From Pleurodeles waltl (lineage: Eukaryota > Chordata > Amphibia > Caudata > Salamandridae): a DNA stretch of 64,000 bases. This document shows positions 1 to 12,290 of this stretch, in pieces (position 1 is the first letter of the stretch; every line of letters begins with the position of its first letter). The stretch covers positions 842,345,978 through 842,409,977 of the forward strand of contig NC_090437.1 of the NCBI RefSeq assembly GCF_031143425.1. Reading direction: 5' to 3'. The translations under genes and the position numbers were made by a program. The notes under the pieces were generated by a model, which was given only the letters and a program-made list of their open reading frames with translations, did no database searches and had not been told where the DNA came from.

Positions 1-1237
1 AATCCACGTCTGGCTAGGTTTAGTTGACAGCTCCTTGTGCATTCACCCAGACACACCCCAAACACAGGGTACTCAGCCTCACTTGCATACATCTGCATTT
101 TGAATGGGTCTTCCTGGGCTGGGAGGGGGGAGGGCCTGCCCTCACACAAAGGACTGCCACACCCCCTACTGGGACACTGGCAGACAGGATTGAACTGAAA
201 GGGGACCTGGTGCATTTCTTAGCCACTCTTTGAAGTCACCCCCACTTCAAAGGCACAATTTAGTATAAAACAGGGCCTCTTCCCTACCTCATCAGACACT
301 TGCTGGGGAAGAAACCTGAACCAGAAACTACATCCTGCCAAGAAGAACTGCCTGGCTGCTCAAAGGACTCACCTGTCTGCTTTCTCCAAAGGACTGCTGC
401 CTTGCTGTTGGCCTGCTGCCTTGCTGAACTCTTGTCTGGCTGTAAAAGTGGATAGAGCTTGCCTCCTGTTCCCTGAAGTCTCAGGACCAAAAAGACTTCT
501 CTTTTTCATTTGGACTCTTCGTGCGCCGAAAATTTCGACGCACAGCTTGTTCCACGGCGAGAAAAACGCCGCACACCGATGCTGATCGACGCAACGCCTC
601 CGGGGCGACCGAAACTTCGACACACAGCCCCGCGGAACGACGCGCAGCCGTAAAACAAGCAGGAGAATCCACGCACAGACCCCGGGACATATGGTAATCC
701 CGTGACCCACAGAAAGAGACTGTCTGCGCGCTGGAAAACGACGCACGACTTCCGCGAGTGAAAAATAACGTCGCAGTGTGTGCTGGGGTGAAATCTACGC
801 ACACACCATTTTTCCACGTATCTCTTCTGCGGCCCTTTGCGGAGAGTTTCCACTTTGAACCAGGTGCTTTGTGCTTGAAAGAGACTTTGTTTGCTTTTTA
901 AAGACTTAAGACACTTTATATCACTTTTTAGTGATATCCTCACAAATTCATATTGCATCTTTGATCGTTTTGACCTGCAAATACCCAGATAAATATTATA
1001 TATTTTTCTAAACACTGTGTGGTGTATTTTTGTGGTGCTATATTATGGTATTGTATGATTTATTGCACAAATCCTTTACACATTGCCTTCTAAGTTAAGC
1101 CTGACTGCTCATGCCAAGCTACCAGAGGGTGGGCACAGGCTAATTTTGGATTGTGTGTGACTTACCCTGACTAGAGTGAGGGTTCTTGCTTGGACAGAGG
1201 GTACCCTGACTGCCAACCAAAAACCCAATTTCTAACA
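1..1237 (+). mobile_element. 3' part of a long LTR (family A)
   Basis: The stretch reads as the right-hand part of a retrotransposon LTR whose left end lies outside the window. It ends TTTCTAACA at 1229-1237. Recognisably the same family lies inverted at 51008-53080 (which begins GTTAGAAATGGGG) and as a fragment at 60601-60736; all share GCCAAGCTACCAGAGGGT (1113-1130 here). A CG- and CGAC-rich block at about 530-810 gives several open frames of up to about 170 codons, but none shows a protein domain. Because the 5' end is not visible, I cannot test for a target duplication or say whether this is a solo LTR. Confidence 0.6.
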
Positions 1238-4200
1238 CAAACTAAAAGGAAAATATTCCATAATGTCAGCACTCTGTGCATGTGATCATCTGAGCAGGGG
1301 AAGCTCTTCATCTACAGTCCTAGCTGGGTGGTTGAAGGGAAAAACTCTCTAGTGCTAACATGTAGGGTTCTACCAGTGTATGAGCATGGACATGACTTGC
1401 ACATAGACGTCACATCCATAGCATCTAACACCATTTTAAAAAAGTAAGCATAGCAGGGGGCATGCCTTTCCTAATGAGAAGGTCATCAAGGACAGATGTA
1501 CCCCTATAACACTACATTCATCTCATGTCTTCTCAATGTAGACAGATATGAGGTTGATCTCTCTCTCAAACAGCTTTTTTGAGTGGGCAGTGCTTCATAA
1601 TCTGCTAATCAAGACCATTTTCCTGAGTTGGGCAATAATTATATACAAAGCAGCAGCTTCTGTGTGCCTCATTGTGTGGTTTCAACGGGGATACCCAACT
1701 CAGTCGGAATACGAATAATTTAATTAGGCAGTGGCTTCCAGATTTCCAGCCATAGTTTGATGAGCCTACCTATTTTTCTGAAGCGTCGGCTCTCTGTGCA
1801 ATGCTTCGGGTGCGGTGCGATCCTTTGTGCATTTCAAAAGTGTGGCTTGCAAAGGCCCCAACTGCCGCACAGATCCAGGGATCCCACTGACACAGAGGAT
1901 GACCAGGATTTGATCAGTAGCAGGTGTGTATAAATCTGAAATATTTTTTTCTTAGGCACTGAATTCCTATAAGAGTTATTTCGAATTATCTATTGGAGTC
2001 ATAAGTAGAGAATGTGGAAGGATAGAGGGACATACATTGTTGCATGGGTTGGGTTGTGGACATGTTTCTCAGCTGGTTGGATTTATAGAATGTTTTTTGT
2101 TGTCTCAGCAATAGTGGCAGGTTGTTCCATTCTCCAGTCCCAGCTATGTGAAGGTCCTGTAACATTTCTGCCTGTAAACTGCTGGTGTGAGTTTGCCTTC
2201 AGCACCTCATATAACGCCAGATCACAAGTGAGTCATAATAGCAAGAGAGTTATTGAGACCTGCAATGCATGTGTATCGTGCACAACAACTTTAAAGAAAC
2301 TCTTCACTTTATAGCAACCGTAAGGTCTGATAGGGTCAAGCTGCTATACCTAATACCCGTCTGGTTTCTTTTTTTCATACCAGTAGTAGTTGTTTATTAG
2401 TCTTCATGAGGAGGCTATCATAACTGTTATTTACGTAACCTGGCACAGGCATAAGGTAGCTCAAAGGGTTACAAAGGGGCACAAAGCATGTATTGTGCCA
2501 CTTTGTAAGTATGGCGTGTGGGAAATTCCACATTAATGCCACATTTGCGTTGAAACAAATGCCTAAAATGTGGTGCAAGCTGGCGCTGGGGGCTCATAAA
2601 TATGCCTCTTAGTTTCATATCTGCTAACGTCAGAAATTTAACAACACATTTTTAGTATTGGATGGTTGCCCATCAAAGGCTATGGTGTTTTGTAGATGGT
2701 TACAGGGTCTTGCTTGTGTTCGATTACGTTTTTATAAGGGCGCATAAGCAGTCCTTTTATGAAAATGAATAGGTGACATGATTTATATCTTGTACCGATA
2801 GCCAGTTTTTTTATGTTACTGTTTTACTGATACAAGATTTTAATTAGCGATTTACACCCATGCATGTTCATTTGCTTTACTTTGCTTTTATGACAGCATT
2901 GTTTTCAATTTACAGTTTTCTTGTTGGCAAAGATATACACACCCGTAGGCTTTCCTAAAGCTGCAACAAATATACAGATCCTTTGTCAAAAGTATCTACT
3001 ATGCAATATTTTGCTGTTTATGTCTTTTAAGTTCACCCCTTGCAACAGAAATTTCATCTTCTAACTGTTTTTCAAACACTCTTAATTCTGTGTACAGCTT
3101 AACATTGCTAATGCTTCTATTCAGAAAGGATCATTTTTATTATTTTTAAGTAAAGGCACATACATGCAATTTTATTAACACATCATTATTTTTTTATAGA
3201 AGACCTCAATTTTTTTTATTTAATTCTGTGAATTATAAGGAACAAGCTTTGCAATTTGCAAGCTTCATTAATAACAGCACATGTATGTTTTAGTCTAGAA
3301 AATAATAGCCTACACGTGTAATTGACAAGCCAAAAATAGTGATAAATGTTCTTGTGCTGAATATGGTAAATATTAAATCTACAAATGTGTCCAAAAAGAA
3401 GCGCACACAGGCACACATTATTTCCCAGCTCTGGGATTAACCTTTATAGTGGCGTGGGGGGAGGGGCTTCTTGGGTGCAGGAAAATAACAGGAATTACAA
3501 GTTCGTGGGGAGTATGTGGGAAGCACGTTTTCAGTGCTTAGTCCTACACATATTCCCTTGTGTTTCACACAGAAATTCGCAAAATCTCTGAGACAAAAAA
3601 ACCCCCACAAAACTTGTAAATTTAATTGGGCCCACCAGCCCACAAAGGAATTTGCATGCAACTCATAATGAAACCCAAAGAAAGTTTCCTTTCACAGAGG
3701 CTTACTAGTACTTGCAACATTTCTGATGTCAAAGGTAACAGAACCACAAGACATTACTTTTAAACAACATTTCATTCTCTTTTTACTTTAAATATTAATG
3801 CACTGTCCCTACTTCTCTTTATCAATAAAGGCAGCGCTCTGGTAGAAGCAGTGTCCATGCTGTCATTCACTTGAAATAGCTCACCCAGGCTCTGTAATAA
3901 AAGGCATCCAACAACACTGTCCTTCGTTTACAGCGTTCTACAAAGAATCAAAATACATCCTCTTGTACCGTATAAATGGCTCAAACAACTAAAGCCATGG
4001 CCATCTTGTAAGCAATGACCCCACAAGACGCAGCTAAGAAACGCCGCTGTGACAAACACATTTTCTGGCATCATCTTTACAAAAGGCAGCAGTGGGGCAA
4101 AAAATAACTGGTATGTCTGCTCTTCAATACATCGCATTTTTTAAACCTTCCTTTAGGCTTCTTGCTTACACACGCAGTGCAGTTCATTTGATGCCCAGTC

Positions 4201-4701
4201 CTGGAGAGTGTTTTTCATAGCACAATCTCAGAAATTGTGTGCATGTGTGTATTTATCTGCCTGCACGCACACGCGTCATTGTGGTGATATGTATTTGCCT
4301 CTTCGTGTAGCTAGCTGCCTGTGTGTGTCTGTGCACACGCAGGTACCTAGGTGCTTCCAAGCACAACACAAAGCAACATTCGGCCATTATAACAAATAAC
4401 ACACACACGCACAATTAAAACAGTCTAGAACTACTGGCTTTACTAATGTTTGTTCCTGTATCCAAGCATGTGTTTAGTATTTAAATTTCTGTATCATCAT
4501 GGGTGGTGAAAGAAGTTTCTTGTCAATTAAGCATATTATATGCCTTAAAGCAAAATGAGTGTTTTCAAACACTTAAAAAGAATGCAGTATGTGAACTCTA
4601 GCTTCTGGGTATTCTTTCTGTATATTACCCTATGCTTTAATATATTATTAAACCACATTGACCAAAAACATGTTTTGTATCTTTAACTATAGCTTTTTCA
4701 G
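1238..4701. other. WDR17 intron upstream of the first visible exon, no gene seen
   Basis: AT-rich intronic sequence ending in the splice acceptor at 4700-4701, which follows a pyrimidine-rich tract (AGCTTTTTCAG). I see no further coding exon here. The stretch holds a repeat fragment at 2440-2600, a T-rich region at 2740-3220, and TG/CA-rich sequence at about 4215-4410. Small open frames in this interval look random. Confidence 0.6.
2440..2600. repeat. Fragment of a GTGCCACTTTGTAA-type MITE
   Basis: TTGTGCCACTTTGTAAGTATGG at 2493-2514 closely matches the right-hand part of the element at 50525-50990, which has TTGTGCCACTTTGTAAATATGG. The surrounding bases are too diverged to place ends or a target duplication. 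It is probably an old non-autonomous DNA transposon fragment. Confidence 0.4.
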
Positions 4702-4880
4702 CACACTCGCCAACCAAAAACCATCACACATCTTCTACTAGTGAGGCTGTTCCGCCTCCAACGCTAACTCAGAACCAGGCCTTCTCACTTCCCCCTGGCC
4801 ATGCTGTCTGCTGTTTCATGGATGGGGGCGTGGGGCTTTATGATATGGGAGCCAAAAAGTGGGATTTTTTGAGGGATCTG
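4702..4880 (+). CDS. WDR17: WDR17 coding exon (first of three visible)
   Basis: An internal exon of WD repeat domain 17, a long beta-propeller and alpha-solenoid type protein whose cellular role is poorly defined. The acceptor AG is at 4700-4701 and the donor GTAAGT begins at 4881. The exon starts with two bases completing a codon from an unseen upstream exon. It then encodes 59 residues: a Ser/Thr/Pro-rich linker (HSPTKNHHTSSTSEAVPPP near the start) followed by PGHAVCCFMDGGVGLYDMG and KKWDFLRDL. It ends in phase 0 after CTG. The next exon at 13637 begins with Gly-His of a WD repeat, so the join DL-GHVE reads through cleanly. I recognise the order and wording of this segment as WDR17; a search would confirm it. 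There are no stops or odd codons. Confidence 0.92.
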
Positions 4881-6120
4881 GTAAGTCTGTATCTTATTTA
4901 TATTGAACTGATCACAAGTATGTACACATAAAGAATTAACCCAGCACCACCTTCCTTCTCTTCATCACCTCATTCAGGCTTTACTGCAACATTGCAGTAT
5001 TAGCATCTTTAACCTGGCAGTTTATTTCCTTATGTACTCTAGTGTGCATGGAAATATCTTTGAAACTTTTGTTGGTGTTTAAAAGGTTTACAGTGCTGAG
5101 CAAATGGACTTATACATCCAAAGCCATTTGCCTAGTCATTTGCATTTTTCAGTTTTTTTCTTTGAGTATCTTTTTAATTTTTTTTTGATGCTTGCCCAGA
5201 GATGTACAAGTCTTTAATTTCAAGTAAAACACATTTCCACATATGCCACATTTTGGCCGATGAGTTTTAATTTACCATATTTCGTTCATTAAACTATGCC
5301 AGGACTTTTCAACATAAATGTTTTTCAGCCCATAACCTAATAGGTCTGCTAATGTGTAAAGCCCATAGACTAATATGCCTGCAATGCAGGGACATTCTAT
5401 ATATGCACTTACAATGCTTTAAATCATTTCTGTTCATACATGAGATTACTGTTCTCAGAATGTGTGTTTATAAAATGAGACCCCAATATGCTGTATTGTT
5501 TGCTTGCCTTTGAATTTCTTACTCTGAACCTAATTTATATTGTTTGACTTGCATGCCTTGCAGTGCCTTGCAATGTTGACAGACACTTCCTGTCGATTAT
5601 TGGGTGGGGGTGGGGAGGTGCTGTAAAAATGTGTTTTTGCTGCAGTCCATCAACCCTTTCTTCAGACTTGCAGATGCCATGTGCTGCAGGATGAGGCACT
5701 GGAATGCCTCATTGCTTGCACAGCAGGAGTGATAAACTTAAACCTTGGAACAAATCTTCCACTTACCCTGTTGCCTCACACATCTTTTACCTACTACTCC
5801 CTTCCTTTTCTCCTGCTTGCGGAGATCTATGTCACTTCACAATCCTGTGTTGCTTTGTTAAAGTCCTTGGGGCGGGCTACCCAGTTTTCAACCTCTCCTG
5901 CCTCCATCTGCAACACTGATGATTTTGATGATCCGTTTCAATTGGTGCAGGTTGTATGATGCCCCTTCATCACTTCTGAACCGAGCATTTTGTTTCATTC
6001 AGTGCCTATAACTGAGCATCCCTGGCCTGACTGAAAATTACATGACTCTCTCCAAAACAACATGTTTAAATCTGCTTCATCCGTGGCCTTCTACCTTTAG
6101 GTTTGATGCCCTCTGAATGT
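4881..6120. other. WDR17 intron, no gene recognised
   Basis: AT-rich sequence starting with the donor GTAAGT. The 92-codon open frame at 5681-5959 has no recognisable domain, splice context or repeat similarity, and I treat it as chance. TCTTG at 6121-6125 is the left target duplication of the solo LTR that follows. Confidence 0.55.
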
Positions 6121-6125
6121 TCTTG

Positions 6126-8592
6126 TGTTGGAAAATGGGTTATTGGTAATGGCAGGTAAGTACCTATACTTAGCAATAGGCCACTAACCTCCACTTAGGT
6201 CCAGTTAGGTCTCAATAAATTAAACCCAGCTCAACCCTTGGTAGCTTGGCAACGAACGTCAGTGCTTAACTTAGGAGACATATGTGTAAAGCATTTAAAA
6301 ATCACAAACAGTAAATAAGTAAAACACAAAACACAAAAGAAATCCAACACCGATTTATAAAAATAGATTATATTTTTATCTTTAAAATGACACCAAAATG
6401 ATTAAAATCGGATAAGGGAAATCGGAGATATGAATTTTTAACAAATTTATGCTTTTTAGCACTTAGAAACGAATATTTCCAATCTGGTTATCTGGTCGCA
6501 GATCGACCGGGGCAAGGTCAAAGTTTGAGGCCAACCGCAATGGAGCCCTGCTCGGCTACAGCTCGTGGGAGGCCTCGGTCAAAAGTTTGCCTTCGGACTT
6601 AGTTGTTTTTCTGGAGATTTTCTTCACCGGGACCAAGTCGCCAGTCCAATCCGACCTCCTGGAACTCTTCCTCAGATAGGCGTCGCGGTAGCCCTCGTGG
6701 CCATTTTTACCTTCGGACTTAGTTGTTTTTTCATTATGAAAATCCTTCAACTGGGGCGAGCATGAATCTTGATCCAAAGTCCCTGGAGCCCTCTTCGGAT
6801 ACACTGTCTGGGAGGTCCCGGTCAATTTCCTACGTTTGGACTTATTCACTTTTTCAGAGATTTTCTTCACCAGGACAAACCTGCAAATCAGGGTGTGTTG
6901 CAGTTAAGGCAAGCCGGCTAGAGTTGATGCGGTGGGTCAGTCCTTTTATGGAGCTTTTTCCAAAAGTTCTCCAAACTTCTGGATCTTCTTCCGGGTGTTC
7001 CTTTAAGGTTCTTTTGAGGTCCACAGCTCACCCCAAAGTTCCAAGAGCTCTGTGATGCTCCTTGAGGGGGCGGACTACAACTCCCAGAATGCATCTGGTG
7101 CAAACTCCTTTTTGGCCACTGGACAGTGGTCAGCTGTTCCGTTTCTTCAGGAGTTGGTGCAGGGTACTCTGGTTAGCAAGTTTTCACCTGTAGCAAACAG
7201 GGAGTCCCTCCGTGAACCAGTTGAAGTCAGCCAAAGTCCTTCTTGTAGTGGAACCCAAGTGTGCAGCTGGTGCAATCCTCCAGAGTGCAGTGTCCAGGTG
7301 AAGGCCAGGGGTCCAGCAGGGCAGTCCTTCTTCTGTAGTTTTTCCTTGTTGGAATCTGGAAGGGATCTGAGGTGTGGGTGCAGCTCTGCCACATTTATCG
7401 TTGCTCCTGGGTGAAAAGCAGGGGGTCCTGGTTCTCCAATCAGATGCAGGGTCCTTCCGCCTGTGATGACCACTTCCTGGGAAGTGTGGCAAAAATCAAT
7501 CCCAGGGAGCAACATTCCTCAAAATTCCATCATGGCTGAAACTGATTTTTGGAGGTTACATCTGGCTGAGCCCACCCACTGGTGTGGCTAAAAATCTTAA
7601 ACACACCCTTTTCCTGCCCTCTCCTAATCTAATCAGGGAGGCACCTAACTGTTTGGGTTTGCATGATGTGAGGGAGGTGCTGGGTTGCTCCAAATGTCCT
7701 TCCCTGCCTTTGAAGACCAGTTTGGCAGCCCTCTTCCCTTCCTGCTTCCCCATCTGCTGAGGGAAGATCTCCTCCCACAGGCACATCTCTTTTTGTTGAG
7801 CCAGGCCACTTCACACCTCATCAAGGCAACCTGGCCAGGCTTCCAGAGGCTGGCCAATCAGAGCAAAGCAGCAAACCATTGCAGGGCTGAAGTTGGCAAC
7901 TTTTCAGGTAAAGTTTAAAACTCTTTACTTGAACAAGTTATATTAAATCCAACAACTGTAAGTTGTGGGATTTATTATAACAATTAATTTGATACCAAAC
8001 TTAAGGTATCTGATACTTAAGGGGACTTTAGAAATGTAAATAAAGTCTCCCCATTCTAGCCTATGGAGGCCATTCACTACAAAGAGGGAAAAACAAATGT
8101 GTCTGTTTTACCTCCCCAGGGCTTATAAATCTGTTTTTATAAGGTCTCTGCTTATAGTTACATGGCAACCAGCCCTAGGGGCACATAGGGCACACCTTAG
8201 GGGTGACATATGTAAAAATAAGGTGGTTTAAGACTTTGAAACTACGCTTAATTCCAAGGTAGAATTTGCATGTAACTTTAATTTAAAAACAGCCAGCAAT
8301 GCAGGCCTGCCTTTAAAATGACACTGGGCACCTCAGCAGTTTACCTATGGGGGTACCACCTATGCTGGGGCCCCTAAACCTACATGCCCTACCATATACT
8401 AGGGACTTATAGGTAGGTTGACTTAGCCAATTATAATTAGCCTAATTTGCATACTCATTTTATATAGAGCACAGGCCCTGGGACTGATTAGCAGTACCCA
8501 GGACACCATTAGAGTCAGGAAAACATCAGCAAAAACGGAAAAAGGGGAGCAAAAAGTTAGTGGGGCTCTGCAATCAGCCCTGTTTTCTCACA
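6126..8592 (-). mobile_element. Complete solo LTR with 5-bp target duplication TCTTG
   Basis: The element begins TGTTGGAAAATGGG at 6126 and ends CCCTGTTTTCTCACA at 8592, so the ends are TG...CA and form an imperfect inverted repeat. TCTTG occurs immediately before it (6121-6125) and immediately after it (8593-8597), the 5-bp duplication expected of Ty3/gypsy-like integration. No retroviral-type coding sequence lies between, so it is a solo LTR left by recombination between two LTRs. The - orientation is inferred. In reverse complement a CCCTAGTATATGG landmark falls about 200 bases from its start, matching the position of CCCTAGTATATAG in the LTR at 24033-27020. Open frames inside on both strands (for example 6723-7055 and 7147-7515) have no known domain and are ignored. 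Confidence 0.85.
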
Positions 8593-8597
8593 TCTTG

Positions 8598-10639
8598 AAT
8601 TTCTAAATTAGATTTAGAAAAGAAGCCAGCAGTATCAGGCGGGTGGTCATTTATTTTCAAAGTACAGCTCACGAGGAAACTTGATCTTTCATGTCTCATG
8701 AACACCTTGGATGAGTCTTTTGGACCATAAGTAGGCAAAGATTACCCTTTCACGCCACAATCAGGCTGTCACTTGTCCCTGTCCCAGGGTGCTCTCACAT
8801 ACAATGGCTAGCGGTCCTAGTGTTAACTTCCCTTCTTCAGGAAATTCATTGGGTCATTCCATGATTCCCAAATGAGATGCATCCAGTCGTATATTCTTTT
8901 TATTGATTCGTAAAGCTCTGTTTCACAAAGCCCAGTTTGTAGCACAAGATCTATCAGAAGTAAGGGACTCCATTTCCAAGCAACGTTACTGATAAGAGAC
9001 GATCAACAACACTTTCAGGGGGTTGTCGAAATGTAGTGGAAAGGTCTTGTCCATAATGGGGCTCTATATTCTATTAGGATGCAATGATGGTTCCAGAAAC
9101 ACCTGGCAAGGCATAGAGTGTCGTTCTTTTGAATACTATCGCATTTTCTTTTGTCAGGCCATGCTTAGTGAGCTCCAAAGTTGTTTGCCTGAGTTTCTGA
9201 GCTTGATTAATTGGTAGAATTTAATTGGCTAGATATGAGTTTGGGGTCATGCATATGTGGTAGTGTTAACATTTAGAGATACTTTGGCCCAGAATCCCAC
9301 CCTTTAACCCCATAAATGACAATCATCCAAAGACGTTTGAAAGTAACTCCTTGGGAGATAGTTAAGTTCTTGGGAATCTGGAATGATATGATCAGAATTC
9401 TTCAGGCTTAGGCAAAGTCTAACTGCTTTATCTTTTATGTTCTACATTTGGAGGTTGTCCTTGTGCACTCCTGTGTAAATTAGGTTTCAGTAATCAACCT
9501 CTGCATTAGTACTAGAGCCCTATTGAGTTTATTCTGGTGTCTCAACTTGACGAGGTGTAGGATCCTACTAAGCATGATAGTTAACCAATGTTTTTGACAA
9601 ATTCTGGGAATATGAGGTGCAAATGGGATATCTTTGTCTAACCATACCATGAGATTATTTTACTGATTAAACTGATAATGGGGAAGCACCTAGTTACTTT
9701 GGGCACATGAGCCAGAGACTATTTGTTAGATTGTTGCCAGCATCAATATTTCAGTTTTGTTCTGCTCAAGTGAAACAAGCTTTCCTTCATCTATTGGTGG
9801 ATGTGTTTCAGGCAGGTTCTTATGTTTATACACCGTGTACACTGGATTTCTAAAACGGTGATGATGATATTATTTTCATTTGTTGAAAACAACCTGAAAG
9901 CAATGAATGCCACAATTCACATGTTAGCCCATTCACAATGATCTGATATTCCAGTTGGTCATAGCAGATCTTGTGGTCTGCTGTGTAGTCACAGAAAGTT
10001 CAAGTACAATTTCCGTTTTGTCGTCATTGAAAAAGGAGAGTGGCTATTCTTTGATGTCAGCATTTGTGTTTTTTATGTTCCTGTCAAGTATGAAACATGT
10101 TTATTTTTCTTTAATAAATGCATTCAATTAATTAAATTCAATGTATTCTTGTAGTATTCAAATGAACGTGTTCTCTAGTACACCCCTCAAGCATGTTGAG
10201 ATGCCTAAGCTGGTCTGAATAGGATGATAGTCTGATACAAGCAAAAGTTAATGCTATTGGGACACTTATGAGACCCCTGCTGATGCTTTCTTTTGGATGC
10301 CTTTGTTATATCAAGAAACATCTCAATGATGTCACTATATGGAAATAATAGGACCTCCCCGACTTGAGCCACATTGAGCTTAGTGGCTGCTCCATCTCAT
10401 GTGAATCATGGTTGTTTATCAACTCATTGTTTTCTTTAAAATGCTAAAATGCCTAATGTTTTTCCTAGCTAACATTTTACCTTAGCTCCCTTAACCCACA
10501 GGACATTCTATAATCTAGATTCTGTCAACTTCACTTCACTGCAACCTCTCTCACATATATGACCATTATAACCACCTCTCTTTGTTTGTATCACCCTTGA
10601 CCTATGGGCAATTTTTTCCAGAGTTATCTACTCATGCCT
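8598..10639. other. Intron sequence, possibly very old LINE on the - strand
   Basis: No open frame over about 65 codons. Some wording around 9480-9840 resembles the reverse complement of a degraded CR1/L2-like LINE tail, and a recognisable LINE begins just downstream at 10640. I cannot support a translation, so this is a guess. The rest shows nothing I recognise. Confidence 0.3.
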
Positions 10640-12290
10640 TCATTGGTACTTTTCTACCTTACCAATCCCTCCTTTTCTGCATCCTGGTGCTCCTGTAGTT
10701 CCTGGTATAAATAAGTAGGACTGCTGCCCATGAGAGATTTATAAGTCAAACAGCAGATTTTACAAATAGACCAAAGTAGGGATCTTAACAGGGGTTCAGA
10801 AGTGGAGCCGGCAGGTAGATTGCAGACGAGTCGGGGAGCCATATTTTGGACTACTTTCAGCTTTGCTAGTAGATTCTCATTGGCAGCTGCAAGCAAAGCG
10901 TTGCCATAGTCCAATTTACTAATAAAATGTACTAATAATCAGGGCCTGGACTAAGGTTCTCCTAAATGAAGATGAACAGGGAAAGCCTTCCACAACACTG
11001 ACGGCAGAAACATGGTATTTCATAGAAAGAGACTGTTCAATTTTTCAGCCAAGGATTTCGACTACCTGCTTGGGCATAGGGGCCATGCCAAAATGAGACC
11101 GCCACCAGTCTGAAGTCCACAATGGCTGGGCTTTGCCAAATAACATAATCTCAGTTTTAGCGGCATTCAATTGTAGACAGTTGGTAAGCATCCAATCTGT
11201 AATGGCCTTCATGCCCTTGGAAAACATCTTAGTTACCTTCTTCTTGTTATCTAAGGAGATCATCAACTATTTGTCGCCGGCATATGATATTATATCAAAG
11301 CCAAAGGGTCTAGCAATGGCATCAAGGAGGCTATATAGATGTTGAGTAAAGTAGGGCTTAGATAAGATCCCTGTGGCACCTTCTTGTCAATTGACATGGG
11401 GTGAGAGTTAAAGGTGCCTAATGAAATAATCTGTGTTTTATCACTCAGAAATGGCAATCTTGTACATACTTTGAATCATCCTAGAGTGAGATATTGTGTC
11501 AAAGGGGACAGATAGGTCTAATAATACCAGCATGGTGGAAGTGGCTTTATCCAGGGAAAGTCTTATAAAGTCTGTGACCGCAACCAGGGCGGTCTCCATA
11601 CTATGAGAGTCCCTGAACCCAGACTATGATGGATCAAGGATCTTGTTAGCCTTTAGGTAGACTAAAAGTTGTGAGTTTATAAGACCCTCCAAGGACTTGC
11701 CTAAAAGCTGAAGCAGGTATATAGGACAATAGCTTGCTAAATTCATAGGCTTGACATTGGCCTTTTTCTGTATAGGAATAACCTGTGCTGATTTTCCAAG
11801 CACAAGGAATGCTCCCTGTGTCAATGAATAGTTTAAACAAAGCCATGACCGTAGGGGCCAACTGGGACTGATGGATCAAGGATCTTGTTAGCCTTTAGGT
11901 AGACTAAAAGTTGTGAGTTTATAAGACCCTCCAAGGACTTGCCTAAAAGCTGAAGCAGGTATATAGGACAATAGCTTGCTAAATTCATAGGCTTGACATT
12001 GGCCTTTTTCTGTATAGGAATAACCTGTGCTGATTTTCCAAGCACAAGGAATGCTCCCTGTGTCAATGAATAGTTTAAACAAAGCCATGACCGTAGGGGC
12101 CAACTGGGACAAAAGCGAAGCTGTAACCCAGAGGGTACATGGATCCAGAGGGCAGCCAGATGTGGCTTTTTCTAGAGCTTGTTGAATCTGCTGAAGAGAA
12201 AAGGAGGCAGACTTTTCTAGAGAGCAGTTTCCATTTTGACAAGGGGCGTTGAAATTAGGTGCCTCCCAGGACAGCACTGTGGGCAAGATA
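10640..12290 (-). mobile_element. Degraded CR1/L2-type non-LTR retrotransposon (LINE), - strand
   Basis: Read on the - strand, pieces of one LINE pol appear in the expected order. At 12286-11888 there is a pre-RT segment with SLQQIQQALEKATSGCPLDP and LAPTVMALFKLFIDTGSIP. The RT entry follows, with VIPIQKKANVKPMNLASY and LLGKSLEGLI. At 11266-11045 there is the post-YADD segment ITDWMLTNCLQLNAAKTEIM. At 10914-10654 there is the conserved C-terminal LLAKLKVVQNMAPRLVCNLP. The pieces lie in different frames with stops between them, so the copy is dead. It lacks an endonuclease, as expected of a 5'-truncated copy. A 242-bp tandem duplication lies inside the RT region. CR1 versus L2 assignment needs a phylogeny. 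Confidence 0.75.
11627..12110. repeat. Near-perfect 242-bp tandem duplication inside the LINE
   Basis: The block 11627-11868 is repeated directly at 11869-12110. Both copies begin TGATGGATCAAGGATC and end GGGGCCAACTGGGAC. I read no differences between them by eye. The duplicated segment covers the start of the LINE reverse transcriptase. Because the LINE around it is heavily decayed, near identity of the two units points to a recent duplication, or to an assembly artefact. Confidence 0.9.

Noticed and set aside
506..1015. 169-codon - strand open frame
   Set aside because: Antisense to an LTR with CGAC-rich sequence that rarely contains stops.
4215..4410. CA/TG microsatellite
   Set aside because: Only TG/CA-rich and interrupted, without a clean repeat array.
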